Shown piece after piece: positions 29,440 through 38,532 of a stretch of DNA of 64,000 nt. Numbering within the stretch: the stretch's first letter is position 1; every line of letters starts with the position of its first letter. Where the stretch lies: positions 1-64,000 of the forward strand of contig NZ_JQFW01000049.1 of the NCBI RefSeq assembly GCF_000753865.1. Reading direction: 5' to 3'. Origin of the DNA: Alteromonas sp. LOR. GTDB taxonomy: Bacteria; Pseudomonadota; Gammaproteobacteria; Enterobacterales; Alteromonadaceae. The notes under the pieces were generated by a model. The model searched no databases. It was given only the letters and a program-made list of their open reading frames with translations, and was not told where the DNA came from. A program made the translations under genes and the position numbers.

Positions 29440-30489
29440 CTATGCCGACTGGAAAGCTGATTTAAGCTTCCACTGCAGTGTTTGACCCGCGTAAAACGGT
29501 ACCATGTCAGTGCCATCAGCTAAGGTTACTTGCTCGGGTACATCCCAATGTTCTTTCACTAAGGTCATCGTTGTTGTGTTGCGAGGCAAACCATAAAAGT
29601 CTGCACCATAGTGGCTGGCAAACCCTTCAAGCTTGTCTAGCGCTCCTAGCTGCTCGAACACTTCAGCATATAGCTCTATGGCAGACCATGCGCTGTAGCA
29701 CCCTGCACAACCACACGCATTCTCTTTTTTGTGTTTGGCATGAGGCGCTGAATCGGTGCCTAGGAAAAACTTCTTGTTCCCGCTGGCTACCATGTCTCTT
29801 AGCGCTTTCTGGTGGGTATTTCGCTTTAATACTGGTAAGCAATAATTATGTGGACGCACACCGCCTACTAATAAATCGTTGCGATTAAGCAGTAAATGCT
29901 GAGGCGTAATAGTCGCGGCCACAAATTCATTGGACTGCGCCACAAATTCTGCAGCGTCTGCTGTAGTAATATGTTCAAAGACCACTTTTAACTCAGGGAA
30001 AGCAGCGGTAATTTGAGTTAAATGGGTATCGATAAACACCTTTTCACGGTCAAAAATATCAATGTGATTTTCTGTCACTTCTCCGTGAATAAGTAGCAGT
30101 AAACCCTGCTCCTGCATGGCTTCAAATACGGGATACAAGGCTTTAATACCTTTCACTGCAGCATCTGAGTTAGTGGTGGCACCAGCAGGATAAAGCTTAC
30201 ACGCTGTTACCCCTGCTTTTTTCGCATCGACAATATCTTGTACCGATGTTTCGTTAGTGAGAAAAAGTGTCATTAGAGGTTCGAAGCTACTGCCAACAGG
30301 ACGCGCTGCATCAATACGCGCTTTATATTCCATCGCCATTGCAGCGTTAACCACTGGAGGCACTAAATTAGGCATTACAATGGCGCGCTGAAAACATCGT
30401 GCCGTAGCAGGAACAGTTTCAGCCAGCATCTCATTGTCACGGAAGTGAAGATGCCAATCGTCAGGAGTAGTGATGGTTAACGTTTGCAT
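29440..30489 (-). CDS. pyrC: Dihydroorotase
   Basis: PyrC cyclises carbamoyl-aspartate in pyrimidine synthesis. The class II short form has [11 protein letters not shown] with the HxH metal ligands, [12 protein letters not shown], the carboxylated-lysine region [26 protein letters not shown], and [10 protein letters not shown]. The start is placed at the ATG at 30489 ([15 protein letters not shown]), which matches the usual short N-terminus; the ATG five codons upstream at 30504 is also possible. It lies alone downstream of a 7-bp repeat array. Confidence 0.96.
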   Translation of the reverse strand: MQTLTITTPDDWHLHFRDNEMLAETVPATARCFQRAIVMPNLVPPVVNAAMAMEYKARIDAARPVGSSFEPLMTLFLTNETSVQDIVDAKKAGVTACKLYPAGATTNSDAAVKGIKALYPVFEAMQEQGLLLLIHGEVTENHIDIFDREKVFIDTHLTQITAAFPELKVVFEHITTADAAEFVAQSNEFVAATITPQHLLLNRNDLLVGGVRPHNYCLPVLKRNTHQKALRDMVASGNKKFFLGTDSAPHAKHKKENACGCAGCYSAWSAIELYAEVFEQLGALDKLEGFASHYGADFYGLPRNTTTMTLVKEHWDVPEQVTLADGTDMVPFYAGQTLQWKLKSAFQSA

Positions 30490-30585
30490 GCCTAATTCTC
30501 TCATTACTTTTCAGGGTTTTCGGATTACTGCAATTTACTGCGTACTTAATTTTTCTGTGCACTGGAGTTTTTATTTCACAAAGGC

Positions 30586-30659
30586 CTCATGGCTCATGGC
30601 TCATGGCTCATGGCTCATGGCTCATGGCTCATGGCTCATGGCTCATGGCTCATGGCTCA
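30586..30659. repeat. Heptanucleotide microsatellite (CTCATGG)10.6
   Basis: Ten perfect CTCATGG copies (30586-30655) plus CTCA form an uninterrupted 74-bp array about 100 bp upstream of the pyrC start, between it and the stop of the PhnA-like gene. Perfect identity over ten copies suggests active slippage. Confidence 0.98.
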
Positions 30660-30709
30660 GCACGATAAGCGCTCTAACGTGCATTACGCCAGTGGTAAAA
30701 ATGTATTAT

Positions 30710-31267
30710 CTATGATTTTTTCGTGTATGCCGCAATAATAACGATGCGGGTGCCGTTGACCTTGCCTTCAATATGTAACGGGTTATCACAAAGGCTGATC
30801 CCCCTTACTGGTGTACCCCGCTTCGCAGTAAACCCAGCACCTTTAACGTTTAGGTCTTTAACAAGATGTACGTTATCGCCGGTTTCAAGCGCAGTGCCGT
30901 TACTATCTAATGTAGCATCCCGCTCTATAAGGCCAGCTTCGGCCCAGGTCTTAGCATCGTCATCGAGATACATCATATCTAGCGCATCTTGCGCCCACGC
31001 TTCGGTGCTCAATCGAGACAACAGTCTATAGGCAACCACCTGCACCGCAAGCGTTGTCGACCACATAGCATCGTTAAGGCAGCGGCAGTGCACGGGGTTA
31101 AGTTCTGCTTCACCCTCTAACTGAGCACGGCAAGTATCACAGGTTAGAATAGCGCACCCTGCGGTGTCGTCGGGTGATTCAGGTACCATGTAAACCTCAG
31201 TACCAGAGGTGGATTTACATAGTTCGCAAGCATTATCAGCTCTGGTTATAACAGCGTTTTGAAGCAC
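30710..31267 (-). CDS. PhnA/YjdM-domain protein with N-terminal zinc-binding region
   Basis: The C-terminal half is a PhnA domain (DSNGTALETGDNVHLVKDLN then VKGAGFTAKRGTPVRGISL). The N-terminal half has cysteine pairs CELC (14, 17) and CDTC (43, 46) plus HCRC, suggesting a zinc ribbon. The length, 185, is longer than E. coli YjdM (111). The start is a GTG with a weak GAG upstream. Despite the historic phn name, there is no phosphonate operon here, and the function is unknown. Confidence 0.82.
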   Translation of the reverse strand: MLQNAVITRADNACELCKSTSGTEVYMVPESPDDTAGCAILTCDTCRAQLEGEAELNPVHCRCLNDAMWSTTLAVQVVAYRLLSRLSTEAWAQDALDMMYLDDDAKTWAEAGLIERDATLDSNGTALETGDNVHLVKDLNVKGAGFTAKRGTPVRGISLCDNPLHIEGKVNGTRIVIIAAYTKKS

Positions 31268-31335
31268 AATTTACATCTCAAAAATAAACTGTGTGCAATA
31301 ATAGCATAAATTGCTCAAGGTGAACTTCAACAGGT

Positions 31336-31391
31336 CCTTTTAGAGTTACTTTCTAAAGTTGTTGTCTAAAGTTATCCCTTAAAGTGCTGTG
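31336..31391. repeat. 14-bp tandem array, 3-4 copies
   Basis: CCTTTTAGAGTTAC, TTTCTAAAGTTGTT, GTCTAAAGTTATCC and CTTAAAGTGCTGTG are degenerate copies of one 14-bp unit. The last copy includes the stop codon of the lipocalin gene (31379-31381). Confidence 0.8.
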
Positions 31392-31915
31392 TTTTGATCT
31401 ACCCATATAAGTTTGTCGGTGTCGTAGCCCGCATTTTCAGCAAACGTCATTAGTTCTGCGATAGTGGCATCTGGCAATGTTTTCGTTCTCGCTAACAACC
31501 ATAAATACTCTCTATCTGGGCCGGTTACTAATGCGTATTGATAATTTTCCTTATCGAGCTTCATCACGATATAGCTTGCGTAAAATGGCCCAAAAAATGA
31601 CACTTTAAGGTGCGCAGTGGTGGGCTCATCGACAAAATAAGCGGTACCCTCTGCCTCCTCCCATTCACCAGCTTCTTTTGAATACCCGCGGTTGATAACC
31701 TTCACGCCATCATCATCTCTCATAGAGTAAGTAGCCGTAACACGGGAAAGCCCTTCTTCGAAACTATGATCATAACGGGCAAGCTCATACCACTGCCCAA
31801 GGTACTTATTGAGATTAAAATCGGTGATGGGCTTCACGCCATCGGGCACGCTTGTGCAGCTCGATAGCAGTACACAAACAAAGGTAACAAGTGTTAGTTT
31901 TTGTAGAAAGCGCAT
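31379..31915 (-). CDS. blc: Outer-membrane lipocalin lipoprotein Blc
   Basis: The 178-residue protein has a lipoprotein signal MRFLQKLTLVTFVCVLLSSC (lipobox LSSC). It has the lipocalin signature YLGQWYELARYDHSFEEGL and VTATYSMRDDDGVKVINRGY, plus a late YQYALVTGPDREYLWLLART block. Blc-type lipocalins bind lysophospholipids or fatty acids in the envelope. The length equals E. coli Blc (177). It is monocistronic on the minus strand. Confidence 0.95.
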   Translation of the reverse strand: MRFLQKLTLVTFVCVLLSSCTSVPDGVKPITDFNLNKYLGQWYELARYDHSFEEGLSRVTATYSMRDDDGVKVINRGYSKEAGEWEEAEGTAYFVDEPTTAHLKVSFFGPFYASYIVMKLDKENYQYALVTGPDREYLWLLARTKTLPDATIAELMTFAENAGYDTDKLIWVDQNTAL

Positions 31916-32047
31916 ACTAACTTCCTGATTTCATACGTATTCATAGCATTGGCGTTAATGCCGTCACTTTATTTATTGATACGTCGCTTTTAAAAGGCCT
32001 GCAACAGCGATATTGTAACCGACGCGGCATATTCTATACGTCACAGC

Positions 32048-32120
32048 TTTTTTGAAGAACACTTTTTTAAAGACACATTTTTTGAAGACAGGATTTAAAA
32101 AGCATATTTTGGAGAACGCA
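32048..32120. repeat. 15-bp tandem array, 3 good and 2 degenerate copies
   Basis: TTTTTTGAAGAACAC, TTTTTTAAAGACACA and TTTTTTGAAGACAGG are consecutive 15-bp units, followed by weaker copies to about 32120. The array overlaps the longest open frame of the downstream aldo-keto reductase and would encode a repetitive FLK-rich leader, so I treat it as untranslated. Confidence 0.85.
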
Positions 32121-32138
32121 CTTTTGAAAGGAAACGCT

Positions 32139-33137
32139 TTGAGTAACGATTTGAGTACCGATTTAAATAAGCATGCTAATAAGGGCATGCAAGCACATTT
32201 CCCATCTGCCAGCAGACTCGTATACGGCTGTATGGGCCTAGGCGGTGGCTGGAACAATAACCCAGTAACGTCAGACCACATAAACGAAACACATGCCATT
32301 ATCAATAAAGCGTTAGAGCTAGACATCAACGTATTTGATCACGCAGACATCTATACGTTTGGAAAAGCAGAGCAAGCCTTCGGTGAGGTGCTAAAAACAT
32401 CGCCTGCGTTACGGGAAAAGATGATTATCCAATCAAAATGCGCTATTCGTTTTGAAGATAACTTAGGCCCTAAGCGCTACGACTTCTCGGCGAAATGGAT
32501 AAACACATCGGTGGAGGGAATTCTGTCCCGTCTACATATCGAGCAAATTGATGTGCTTCTTCTTCACCGACCAGACCCACTTATGGAGCTTGATGAGTTG
32601 GCTGAATGTGTGGCATCACTTCAACAGCAAGGTAAGATTAAACACATTGGCGTGTCTAATATGAACGGACACCAAATTGCTTACTTACAATCTGCGCTAT
32701 CGACGCCTATCGTAGCTAATCAGCTCGAAATGAGTTTAGGCTTTAGAGAGTGGATAGAGGACGGCATAACCACCAATAGCACTGCCAATCGCCAAGTTGG
32801 CTATGCATCGGGTACAGTTGAACACTGCATGCTAAACAATGTTCAACTGCAAGCATGGGGAAGTATTGCCCAGGGTCGCTACACAGGTGCCACCACGAAT
32901 AGTGACACTGACAAGAACACCGCGGAACTCGTAAAACGATTAGCGAGTGAGTACGAAACCACTCCAGAAGCTATTGTATTAGGTTGGCTTATGAGGCACC
33001 CCGCTAAAATACAGCCTGTGCTTGGCACGACCAATCTTGAAAGACTAGCAGCATGCAAAGAAGCGGATAACTTGACGCTATCGCGTGAGCATTGGTATGC
33101 GCTTGTAGAAGCCGCTCGCGGCCAGGAAGTTCCATAA
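32139..33137 (+). CDS. Aldo/keto reductase, YdhF type
   Basis: An NADPH-dependent (beta/alpha)8 oxidoreductase; the substrate is unknown. The catalytic tetrad is visible: Asp and Tyr in DHADIYTFGKAEQAFG, Lys in IIQSKCAI, and His in LLLHRPDPLMELDE. The block HIGVSNMNGHQIAYLQS is also typical. I place the start at TTG 32139 (332 aa) because AAGGA lies 6 nt upstream and the frame above it is a DNA tandem repeat. An ATG at 32052 or the internal ATG at MQAHFPSASRLVYGC are alternatives. E. coli YdhF has 298 residues. Confidence 0.85.
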   Translation: MSNDLSTDLNKHANKGMQAHFPSASRLVYGCMGLGGGWNNNPVTSDHINETHAIINKALELDINVFDHADIYTFGKAEQAFGEVLKTSPALREKMIIQSKCAIRFEDNLGPKRYDFSAKWINTSVEGILSRLHIEQIDVLLLHRPDPLMELDELAECVASLQQQGKIKHIGVSNMNGHQIAYLQSALSTPIVANQLEMSLGFREWIEDGITTNSTANRQVGYASGTVEHCMLNNVQLQAWGSIAQGRYTGATTNSDTDKNTAELVKRLASEYETTPEAIVLGWLMRHPAKIQPVLGTTNLERLAACKEADNLTLSREHWYALVEAARGQEVP

Positions 33138-33219
33138 CGCTCTTCTGCAGTGGCGTTGCCGTCAACGCCGCTGTACTCCATTACATACTTAGCGCGTTCT
33201 TCGCGCATAGGGGTTTGCT

Positions 33220-33609
33220 ATGCTAAACGGGTTTCATCACGTCGCTATTATTTGTAGTGACTACCCGCGTTCAAAACAGTTTTATACAGAGATATTAGGG
33301 TTTAGCGTTATAGCGGAAAACTATCGCGAAGCCCGAGATTCCTACAAATGTGACCTTGCACTTGCCGACGGCAGTCAAATTGAATTATTTTCGTTTCCGA
33401 GTGCTCCAACTCGACCTTCTAGGCCTGAAGCGCAAGGGTTAAGACACCTCGCGTTTAAAGTAGATGACCTAGATGCAGCCATCCAAAAACTAACGGACAA
33501 AGGCGTAGAATGTGAGCCTATTCGCGTAGATGAATATACTGACAAGCGCTTTACCTTCTTCCAAGACCCTGACGGCTTGCCGTTAGAACTCTATGAGGTC
33601 GCACTCTAA
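33220..33609 (+). CDS. gloA2: VOC-family glyoxalase-like protein GloA2 (YaeR)
   Basis: The 129-residue vicinal-oxygen-chelate protein starts MLNGFHHVAIICSDYPRSKQ. It contains YREARDSYKCDLAL, IELFSFPSAP, RPEAQGLRHLAFKVDDLDAA and a C-terminal DPDGLPLELYE, closely following E. coli YaeR. Metal ligands fit H7, E54, H75 and E126 approximately. The biological substrate is not established. The preceding aldo-keto reductase is on the same strand 82 bp upstream, and both may act on reactive carbonyls. Confidence 0.9.
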   Translation: MLNGFHHVAIICSDYPRSKQFYTEILGFSVIAENYREARDSYKCDLALADGSQIELFSFPSAPTRPSRPEAQGLRHLAFKVDDLDAAIQKLTDKGVECEPIRVDEYTDKRFTFFQDPDGLPLELYEVAL

Positions 33610-33694
33610 ACAGTGATGTCCTAAACAATGCGGTTCTGAACAATGTTGTCCTGAGCCGTGCTGTTTTAAACCGCGCAGTTTTAAACAAAAGAGC
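33604..33694. repeat. 15-bp tandem array, 5-6 copies
   Basis: CTCTAAACAGTGATGT, CCTAAACAATGCGGT, TCTGAACAATGTTGT, CCTGAGCCGTGCTGT, TTTAAACCGCGCAGT and TTTAAACAAAAGAGC follow each other directly. The first copy contains the stop codon of gloA2. Confidence 0.85.
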
Positions 33695-33726
33695 ACCGCT
33701 TTCTTAAGGTCAGTAGGCCAAAAAAA

Positions 33727-34539
33727 CTATAGCATTTTAACTTCACGTTGAGGAAAGGGTATTTCTATCTTCGCCTGTTTGAGGGCGTCGAACACGGCTT
33801 TATTCAGCGCATACCGAATTTCAAAATGGCGCGTTGAGGGAGCTAACACCCGTATCCCAACATTAATACTGCTATCGCCGAAATTATCTATACCAATAGA
33901 GTGCGTCTTGTCTGAAGGAACACCTTCTACCGACTTCACTGCATCTGTCACTACTGCAAGCACGCGGTCTACGTCACTTGAATAGGCTACGCCAACAGAC
34001 AGTTCAATAAGCATGTTGTCAGCGGAGTTGTGCAGCACTTCCCCCACAATCAGTTTATTAGGAATTTGAATAGTGACATTATCTTCATCGATAAGCAGGG
34101 TGTAAGGCAGCATTACTTGGTCTACCACACCCGAGACGCCCTGCACTCTGATGGTATCGCCAACAACGAAGGGGCGTGTAATTATAATGGTAAAGCCAGC
34201 CGCATAGTTCGCAAGCATTCCTTGAATAGCGAGTCCAGCACCAAGTCCCACAGCACCTATGGCCGCAATTAACGGCGTAACGCTTATTCCAATATTACCC
34301 AGCGCAATAATGATAACGATGCCGAGAATAACCAGTTTGCTGGCGCCTCCTGTGAAGCGACTTAGCGTAATATCAATATCTCGGCTGATCATCACGCGCT
34401 CGACGACGCCACCTATTTTTGCGGATAGCCACCAGCCCACCAAAAAGATAACCAGAGCGCCAAGCATCTGGAAACTGTAGGTTACTGCAAATTCTACCAG
34501 GGTATTGTAGAGTGCTTGGGCTTGCTTGAGTTCGTCCAT
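33727..34539 (-). CDS. mscS: Small-conductance mechanosensitive channel, MscS family
   Basis: A 270-residue inner-membrane channel that opens under membrane tension during hypo-osmotic shock. Three hydrophobic segments lie at about 18-45, 64-85 and 90-125. The pore helix is glycine/alanine-rich (AIGAVGLGAGLAIQGMLANY) and is followed by RPFVVGDTIRVQGVSGVVDQ of the beta domain. The length is close to E. coli MscS (286). It is probably a single-gene unit; the MFS gene upstream ends in its own terminator. Confidence 0.92.
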   Translation of the reverse strand: MDELKQAQALYNTLVEFAVTYSFQMLGALVIFLVGWWLSAKIGGVVERVMISRDIDITLSRFTGGASKLVILGIVIIIALGNIGISVTPLIAAIGAVGLGAGLAIQGMLANYAAGFTIIITRPFVVGDTIRVQGVSGVVDQVMLPYTLLIDEDNVTIQIPNKLIVGEVLHNSADNMLIELSVGVAYSSDVDRVLAVVTDAVKSVEGVPSDKTHSIGIDNFGDSSINVGIRVLAPSTRHFEIRYALNKAVFDALKQAKIEIPFPQREVKML

Positions 34540-34671
34540 AGGTGAAAAAAATACGTCAATAATTGAGATGTTCCGAGGATAAACAACATTGAAACTACAT
34601 ACAATAAAATGAAGACTCTAGAGCGTGTGGGTGACGTGAAGTGTCTGCGCAAATAGAAATGGCCCAAATGA

Positions 34672-34714
34672 AAACACCCACAGTTATTGGAATGTCCAAT
34701 GACTGGGGGTGTTT
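34672..34714 (-). terminator. MFS-gene terminator
   Basis: AAACACCC...ATTGGA (34672-34691) pairs with TCCAAT...GGGTGTTT (34695-34714) with only two internal mismatches and an ATG loop. On the minus strand it leads into TTTTCATTT. It lies about 45 bp after the MFS stop. Confidence 0.8.
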
Positions 34715-34759
34715 CATAATATCCATGTTGTCGTTTTGTTGAAGCGCTAGCTTACGGCG

Positions 34760-36028
34760 TTAATTGCTGTATTCAGACGCTTCAATTTCGGCTAGGCGTT
34801 TTTGCGTTGGGTTTTTAACAAAGTTATACACCATGCCGATAAATAAAATAGCGGCAAATGCCGTTGCAACCATAAACCCGTACTTAGCGTCGCCACCGTT
34901 AGCATCACTCACCAACCCCATAATAAAGGGTCCAGCTGCTGCACCTGCTGCAGTGAAGAAAAGAATAACTCCCGCAACACTGCCGTGCTGGTGCTTAGGG
35001 AAACAGCTTATTCCTTTAGAATTAAAGGTAGGGTAAATAACCGACATGAAAATCCCCGTTAGCGGAAATAAATAGAGCGCCACCTGTTTGCCGCCCATCA
35101 GTCCGGCACCAAAGCAAAGTACAATGCCGCCGCTGAATAACATTAATACAAGTGCCCAATTAAAATGCGACATCATCCAGATACCAACAAAGCGACCTGC
35201 AGCACGTAAAATGAAAAACGCCGTTACCGAGTAAATCGCTAATGTTCGGCTAAAGCCTTCTGTGTAGCAGTCGTAAGTTGCTCGAAGTGTAGAGGCATCA
35301 CAAACTAAATAGCTAGGCATCCACACGTATATTGCGCTTTCCGCAGCCACGTATAAAAATGCGCCTACCGAAAAGCCAAAGGCGTAAGGATTCTTTATAA
35401 GCGCTAGACTTTGCAGTACTGAAACCTGCTTTACTTTCTCACTTTTTTCACGGGTATAATTTGGGTATTTTACAAATAGTGCACCTACAATTAATACAGT
35501 ACATACACCACCTGCAATCACATAAAGCCACTGCCACGCCACTCCTTGATGAATTAAGTAAGCGACGATTAACGGCCCTATGATTGCGCCAACGCCAAAG
35601 AATGCCTCGGCACCGTTCATCGTTGAAGTATGCTGTTTTGTGGATGAGGAAATATCGCCTATAAGTGCAAGCGCGCCGGTTTTAAATACACCTACAGCGA
35701 CGCCAGATAGACTCATCAAACTTACAATAAGCAGAAAATCATCAGCAACCAAAAAGCTGTAGCACGCCACACCAAAGATAGCTAAACCCATGATAATAGT
35801 TGGCTTTCTACCTATTTTGTCGGCTAAAAAGCCTAGAAATAGGCCTGACAACGCTATGCCCAACATAGGAAGGGAATGCATAAGGCTTGCTTGTGCATTC
35901 GTGACAGAGAATGCCACCTTCACTTCCTTTATAATTTCCCCTACCGAATCTGATGTCATGGCGAACATCATAAACATCAGGTAGGTTAACCATCTTATAA
36001 TTCTGCTATTTTGATCCTGATTGGACAT
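34760..36028 (-). CDS. Major facilitator superfamily transporter
   Basis: A 422-residue, twelve-helix inner-membrane carrier. The loop 2-3 motif A is GFLADKIGRKPTIIMG. The central loop near residue 195-215 is charged (YTREKSEKVKQ). The start is placed at the ATG at 36028 (MSNQDQNSRIIRWLTYLMF); the ATG at 36070 would add a 14-residue hydrophilic leader. It is divergent from amylosucrase across a 242-bp spacer, so a sugar substrate is a reasonable guess only. No specific family motif identifies the cargo. Confidence 0.8.
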   Translation of the reverse strand: MSNQDQNSRIIRWLTYLMFMMFAMTSDSVGEIIKEVKVAFSVTNAQASLMHSLPMLGIALSGLFLGFLADKIGRKPTIIMGLAIFGVACYSFLVADDFLLIVSLMSLSGVAVGVFKTGALALIGDISSSTKQHTSTMNGAEAFFGVGAIIGPLIVAYLIHQGVAWQWLYVIAGGVCTVLIVGALFVKYPNYTREKSEKVKQVSVLQSLALIKNPYAFGFSVGAFLYVAAESAIYVWMPSYLVCDASTLRATYDCYTEGFSRTLAIYSVTAFFILRAAGRFVGIWMMSHFNWALVLMLFSGGIVLCFGAGLMGGKQVALYLFPLTGIFMSVIYPTFNSKGISCFPKHQHGSVAGVILFFTAAGAAAGPFIMGLVSDANGGDAKYGFMVATAFAAILFIGMVYNFVKNPTQKRLAEIEASEYSN

Positions 36029-36270
36029 AGTGAGTCTCGCATCAATACTGCTATTAAAGCCTAAAACCAAGCTAATTTATGTTATTCGCCCGTCACTATC
36101 TAGACGTACTAGACTATTTGATGAACAAATGTGTAAGTTTATTTGATAAAATAACTTAATCGTTTAAGATAAAAGTTAACAGAATTTAAAATCCCTGTAA
36201 ACTTGTTAATTCTTATCTTTCTTTTAACGCAACAGAAAAAACGGATTTGCGTAACATTTTGGAGCCACCT

Positions 36271-38220
36271 ATGAACTATGCCGCTGACGTTAGTGTTTGC
36301 CTAGACCGCATCTTGGAATCTACCGATCTATCAGGCCTAACGAAGAAGGACGCGACGTTATTCACCCGACGTCTTGAAGCGCATTTTCCTTCGCTCTTCG
36401 AAAAATACACTTATGTATATGGCCACCAATACGATTGTTACTACCATTTACAAAAATTAGTAGAAACGTTAAGAGATGGGGTTAAGAAAAGAAAGCCTGC
36501 TCTTAAAAAGCTTGATGAAAACAGGCTTAAATCACCGCTATGGTATCGCGACGAAAAGCAAGTAGGTTTAGCGTGTTACGTTGACTTAATGGGCCCTACC
36601 CTTAACGATCTACACGACCGCATTCCGTACTACAAAGCACTAGGTATTACCTATCTTCACCTAATGCCACTTTACGACGCCCCTGCTGGCGACAGCGATG
36701 GTGGCTACGCTGTGTCTGATTATCGCAAGGTGAACCCAACCCTTGGCACCACAGCAGATTTAGAAAAACTTGCTGACGCTCTGCTCAAAGAGGGAATTAA
36801 CCTCGTACTCGATTTTGTGTTTAATCACACCTCTGACGAGCACCGCTGGGCAAAGGCAGCGCTTGAGGGTAAAAAGCAATATCAGAACTATTACTATGTG
36901 TATGACGATAGAACCATACCCGACCAATATGAAACCACGCTCAGGGAAATATTCCCTCAGGTTCGTCGAGGAAGTTTTACCTTCAACGAGCAAATGCAAA
37001 AATGGGTGTGGACTACATTTAACAGCTTTCAATGGGATTTGAATTACAGTAATCCAGAAGTATTTAATGCCATTACATCTGAAATGCTGTTTTTAGCTAA
37101 TATAGGCTCTGCAGCCCTTCGCCTAGATGCCCTTGCATTTATTTGGAAGGAAATGGGGACTAACTGCGAAAACCAAGACAAGGCCCACGTTTTAATTCAA
37201 GCGTTTAATTGCTGTTTAGAAATAGCGGCACCTGCGGTGGTATTTAAATCTGAAGCGATTGTGCACCCCGATGAAGTCAACAAATACATTGGCGAAGACG
37301 AATGTAAGTTGTCTTATAACCCACTTCTTATGGCGCTGCTTTGGAATAGCCTAGCAACCAGAAAAACGAGACTACTGACTCGCTCAATGCAAAAGAGCTT
37401 TGCTATTTCTGATAATTGCACTTGGGTGAATTATGTTCGCTGCCATGATGATATTGGATGGACCTTCGACGATGATGTGGCACAGGAGCTTGGTATTAAC
37501 GGCAATGATCACCGCTTTTTCTTAAACCAATTCTTTACCGGACGCTTTGAAGGCAGCTTTGCTAACGGCGTGCCGTTTGCAGAAAATCCATCGAATGGCG
37601 ATTGTCGCGTTTGTGGGTCTCTCGCGTCTCTGTGTGGACTGGAAAGTGCTCTACAAAATAATGATGCGAAGGGTATTGAGGAAGCAGTCAACCGTATGTT
37701 GTTACTTTACGGCATTACATTCAGTATTGGTGGTATACCGCTTTTGTACTCAAGTGATGAGATTGCAAAGCTTAATGACTACAGCTATCGCGATGACGTG
37801 ACCAAGCAACACGACGACCGCTGGGTAAATAGAATAGCCGTTACCCCTGAAGACACTGCACTGGCCATGGAAAAAGTACAGCGTACGCTAAGTCCTCAAG
37901 AAGATGCGAGCTTAAAGGTATTTAAAGGCCTTCAACACATGTTGGCAATTCGCAAAACCCACGCTGTATTTGGTAAGGCGCGCACCTACATTTTAGAAGC
38001 TAGCAATCACCACTGTTTTGCATTCTTAAGAGAAAATGAAAACGGCGAAAAATTATTAGTAATAAGTAACTTCAGCGAACACGTACAGCAAGTTGATGGT
38101 GAGATACTAAGAACGCTAAACGGCACATCGTGTAAAGACTTACTATCTGACAGCACCTTTAAAGGCGATGAGACGGTAGTCACACTTCGTCCTTTCCAAC
38201 AGTTTTGGATTACGCAATAA
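36271..38220 (+). CDS. Amylosucrase (GH13 subfamily 4)
   Basis: The 649-residue enzyme transfers glucose from sucrose to an alpha-1,4-glucan and releases fructose. With the ATG at 36271 (GGAG 6 nt upstream) the catalytic residues fall at D286 (RLDALAFIW), E328 (FKSEAIV) and D393 (RCHDDIGW), the same numbers as in Neisseria polysaccharea amylosucrase. This supports the start over a TTG at 36247. Region I DFVFNHTSDEH and the N-terminal helical domain are present. There is no signal peptide, so it acts in the cytoplasm. Sucrose uptake could involve the divergent MFS carrier, but that is inference. Confidence 0.95.
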   Translation: MNYAADVSVCLDRILESTDLSGLTKKDATLFTRRLEAHFPSLFEKYTYVYGHQYDCYYHLQKLVETLRDGVKKRKPALKKLDENRLKSPLWYRDEKQVGLACYVDLMGPTLNDLHDRIPYYKALGITYLHLMPLYDAPAGDSDGGYAVSDYRKVNPTLGTTADLEKLADALLKEGINLVLDFVFNHTSDEHRWAKAALEGKKQYQNYYYVYDDRTIPDQYETTLREIFPQVRRGSFTFNEQMQKWVWTTFNSFQWDLNYSNPEVFNAITSEMLFLANIGSAALRLDALAFIWKEMGTNCENQDKAHVLIQAFNCCLEIAAPAVVFKSEAIVHPDEVNKYIGEDECKLSYNPLLMALLWNSLATRKTRLLTRSMQKSFAISDNCTWVNYVRCHDDIGWTFDDDVAQELGINGNDHRFFLNQFFTGRFEGSFANGVPFAENPSNGDCRVCGSLASLCGLESALQNNDAKGIEEAVNRMLLLYGITFSIGGIPLLYSSDEIAKLNDYSYRDDVTKQHDDRWVNRIAVTPEDTALAMEKVQRTLSPQEDASLKVFKGLQHMLAIRKTHAVFGKARTYILEASNHHCFAFLRENENGEKLLVISNFSEHVQQVDGEILRTLNGTSCKDLLSDSTFKGDETVVTLRPFQQFWITQ

Positions 38221-38273
38221 AAAGTATTTTTACTTTATTCGCCGCATTAACTGACATTGAGCGTACAATAAGG

Positions 38274-38302
38274 GCGCAGCAGTCATCGCTGCTGCGCTTT
38301 TA
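38274..38302 (+). terminator. Amylosucrase terminator
   Basis: GCGCAGCAG (38274-38282) and CTGCTGCGC (38289-38297) form a 9-bp stem with loop TCATCG followed by TTTTATTATT. It lies about 55 bp after the stop. Confidence 0.88.
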
Positions 38303-38532
38303 TTATTATACATAGCAAACACTTACCTTTTTTTAATGACTTTTTAAGGCAAATATTACCAATACCACTATACTTTAGTTCAGTGAGAGCCTTAGTTTAG
38401 CGACGTTGCGCTAGGAAGCGCCACCGTCAAAATAGCTTTTCACTTTTAAGCTTTTGAAGATTGATACATCACGCAATTTTTGTGCCTCGGGAAACTGAGC
38501 ACGCAACGGAAATATCACGCAAAGCGTGAAAT

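Noticed and set aside
30586-30659. Possible CRISPR array
   Set aside because: Direct 7-bp units with no spacers and no cas genes anywhere in the window.
30470-30715. Plus-strand ORF encoding MAHGSWL repeats
   Set aside because: It is only the translation of the 7-bp microsatellite (3 x 7 bp = 7 codons) with no ribosome binding site and overlaps pyrC and the PhnA-like gene ends.
30710-31267. Phosphonate-utilisation function for the PhnA-like protein
   Set aside because: The PhnA domain name is historical; no phn genes or phosphonate enzymes are present nearby.
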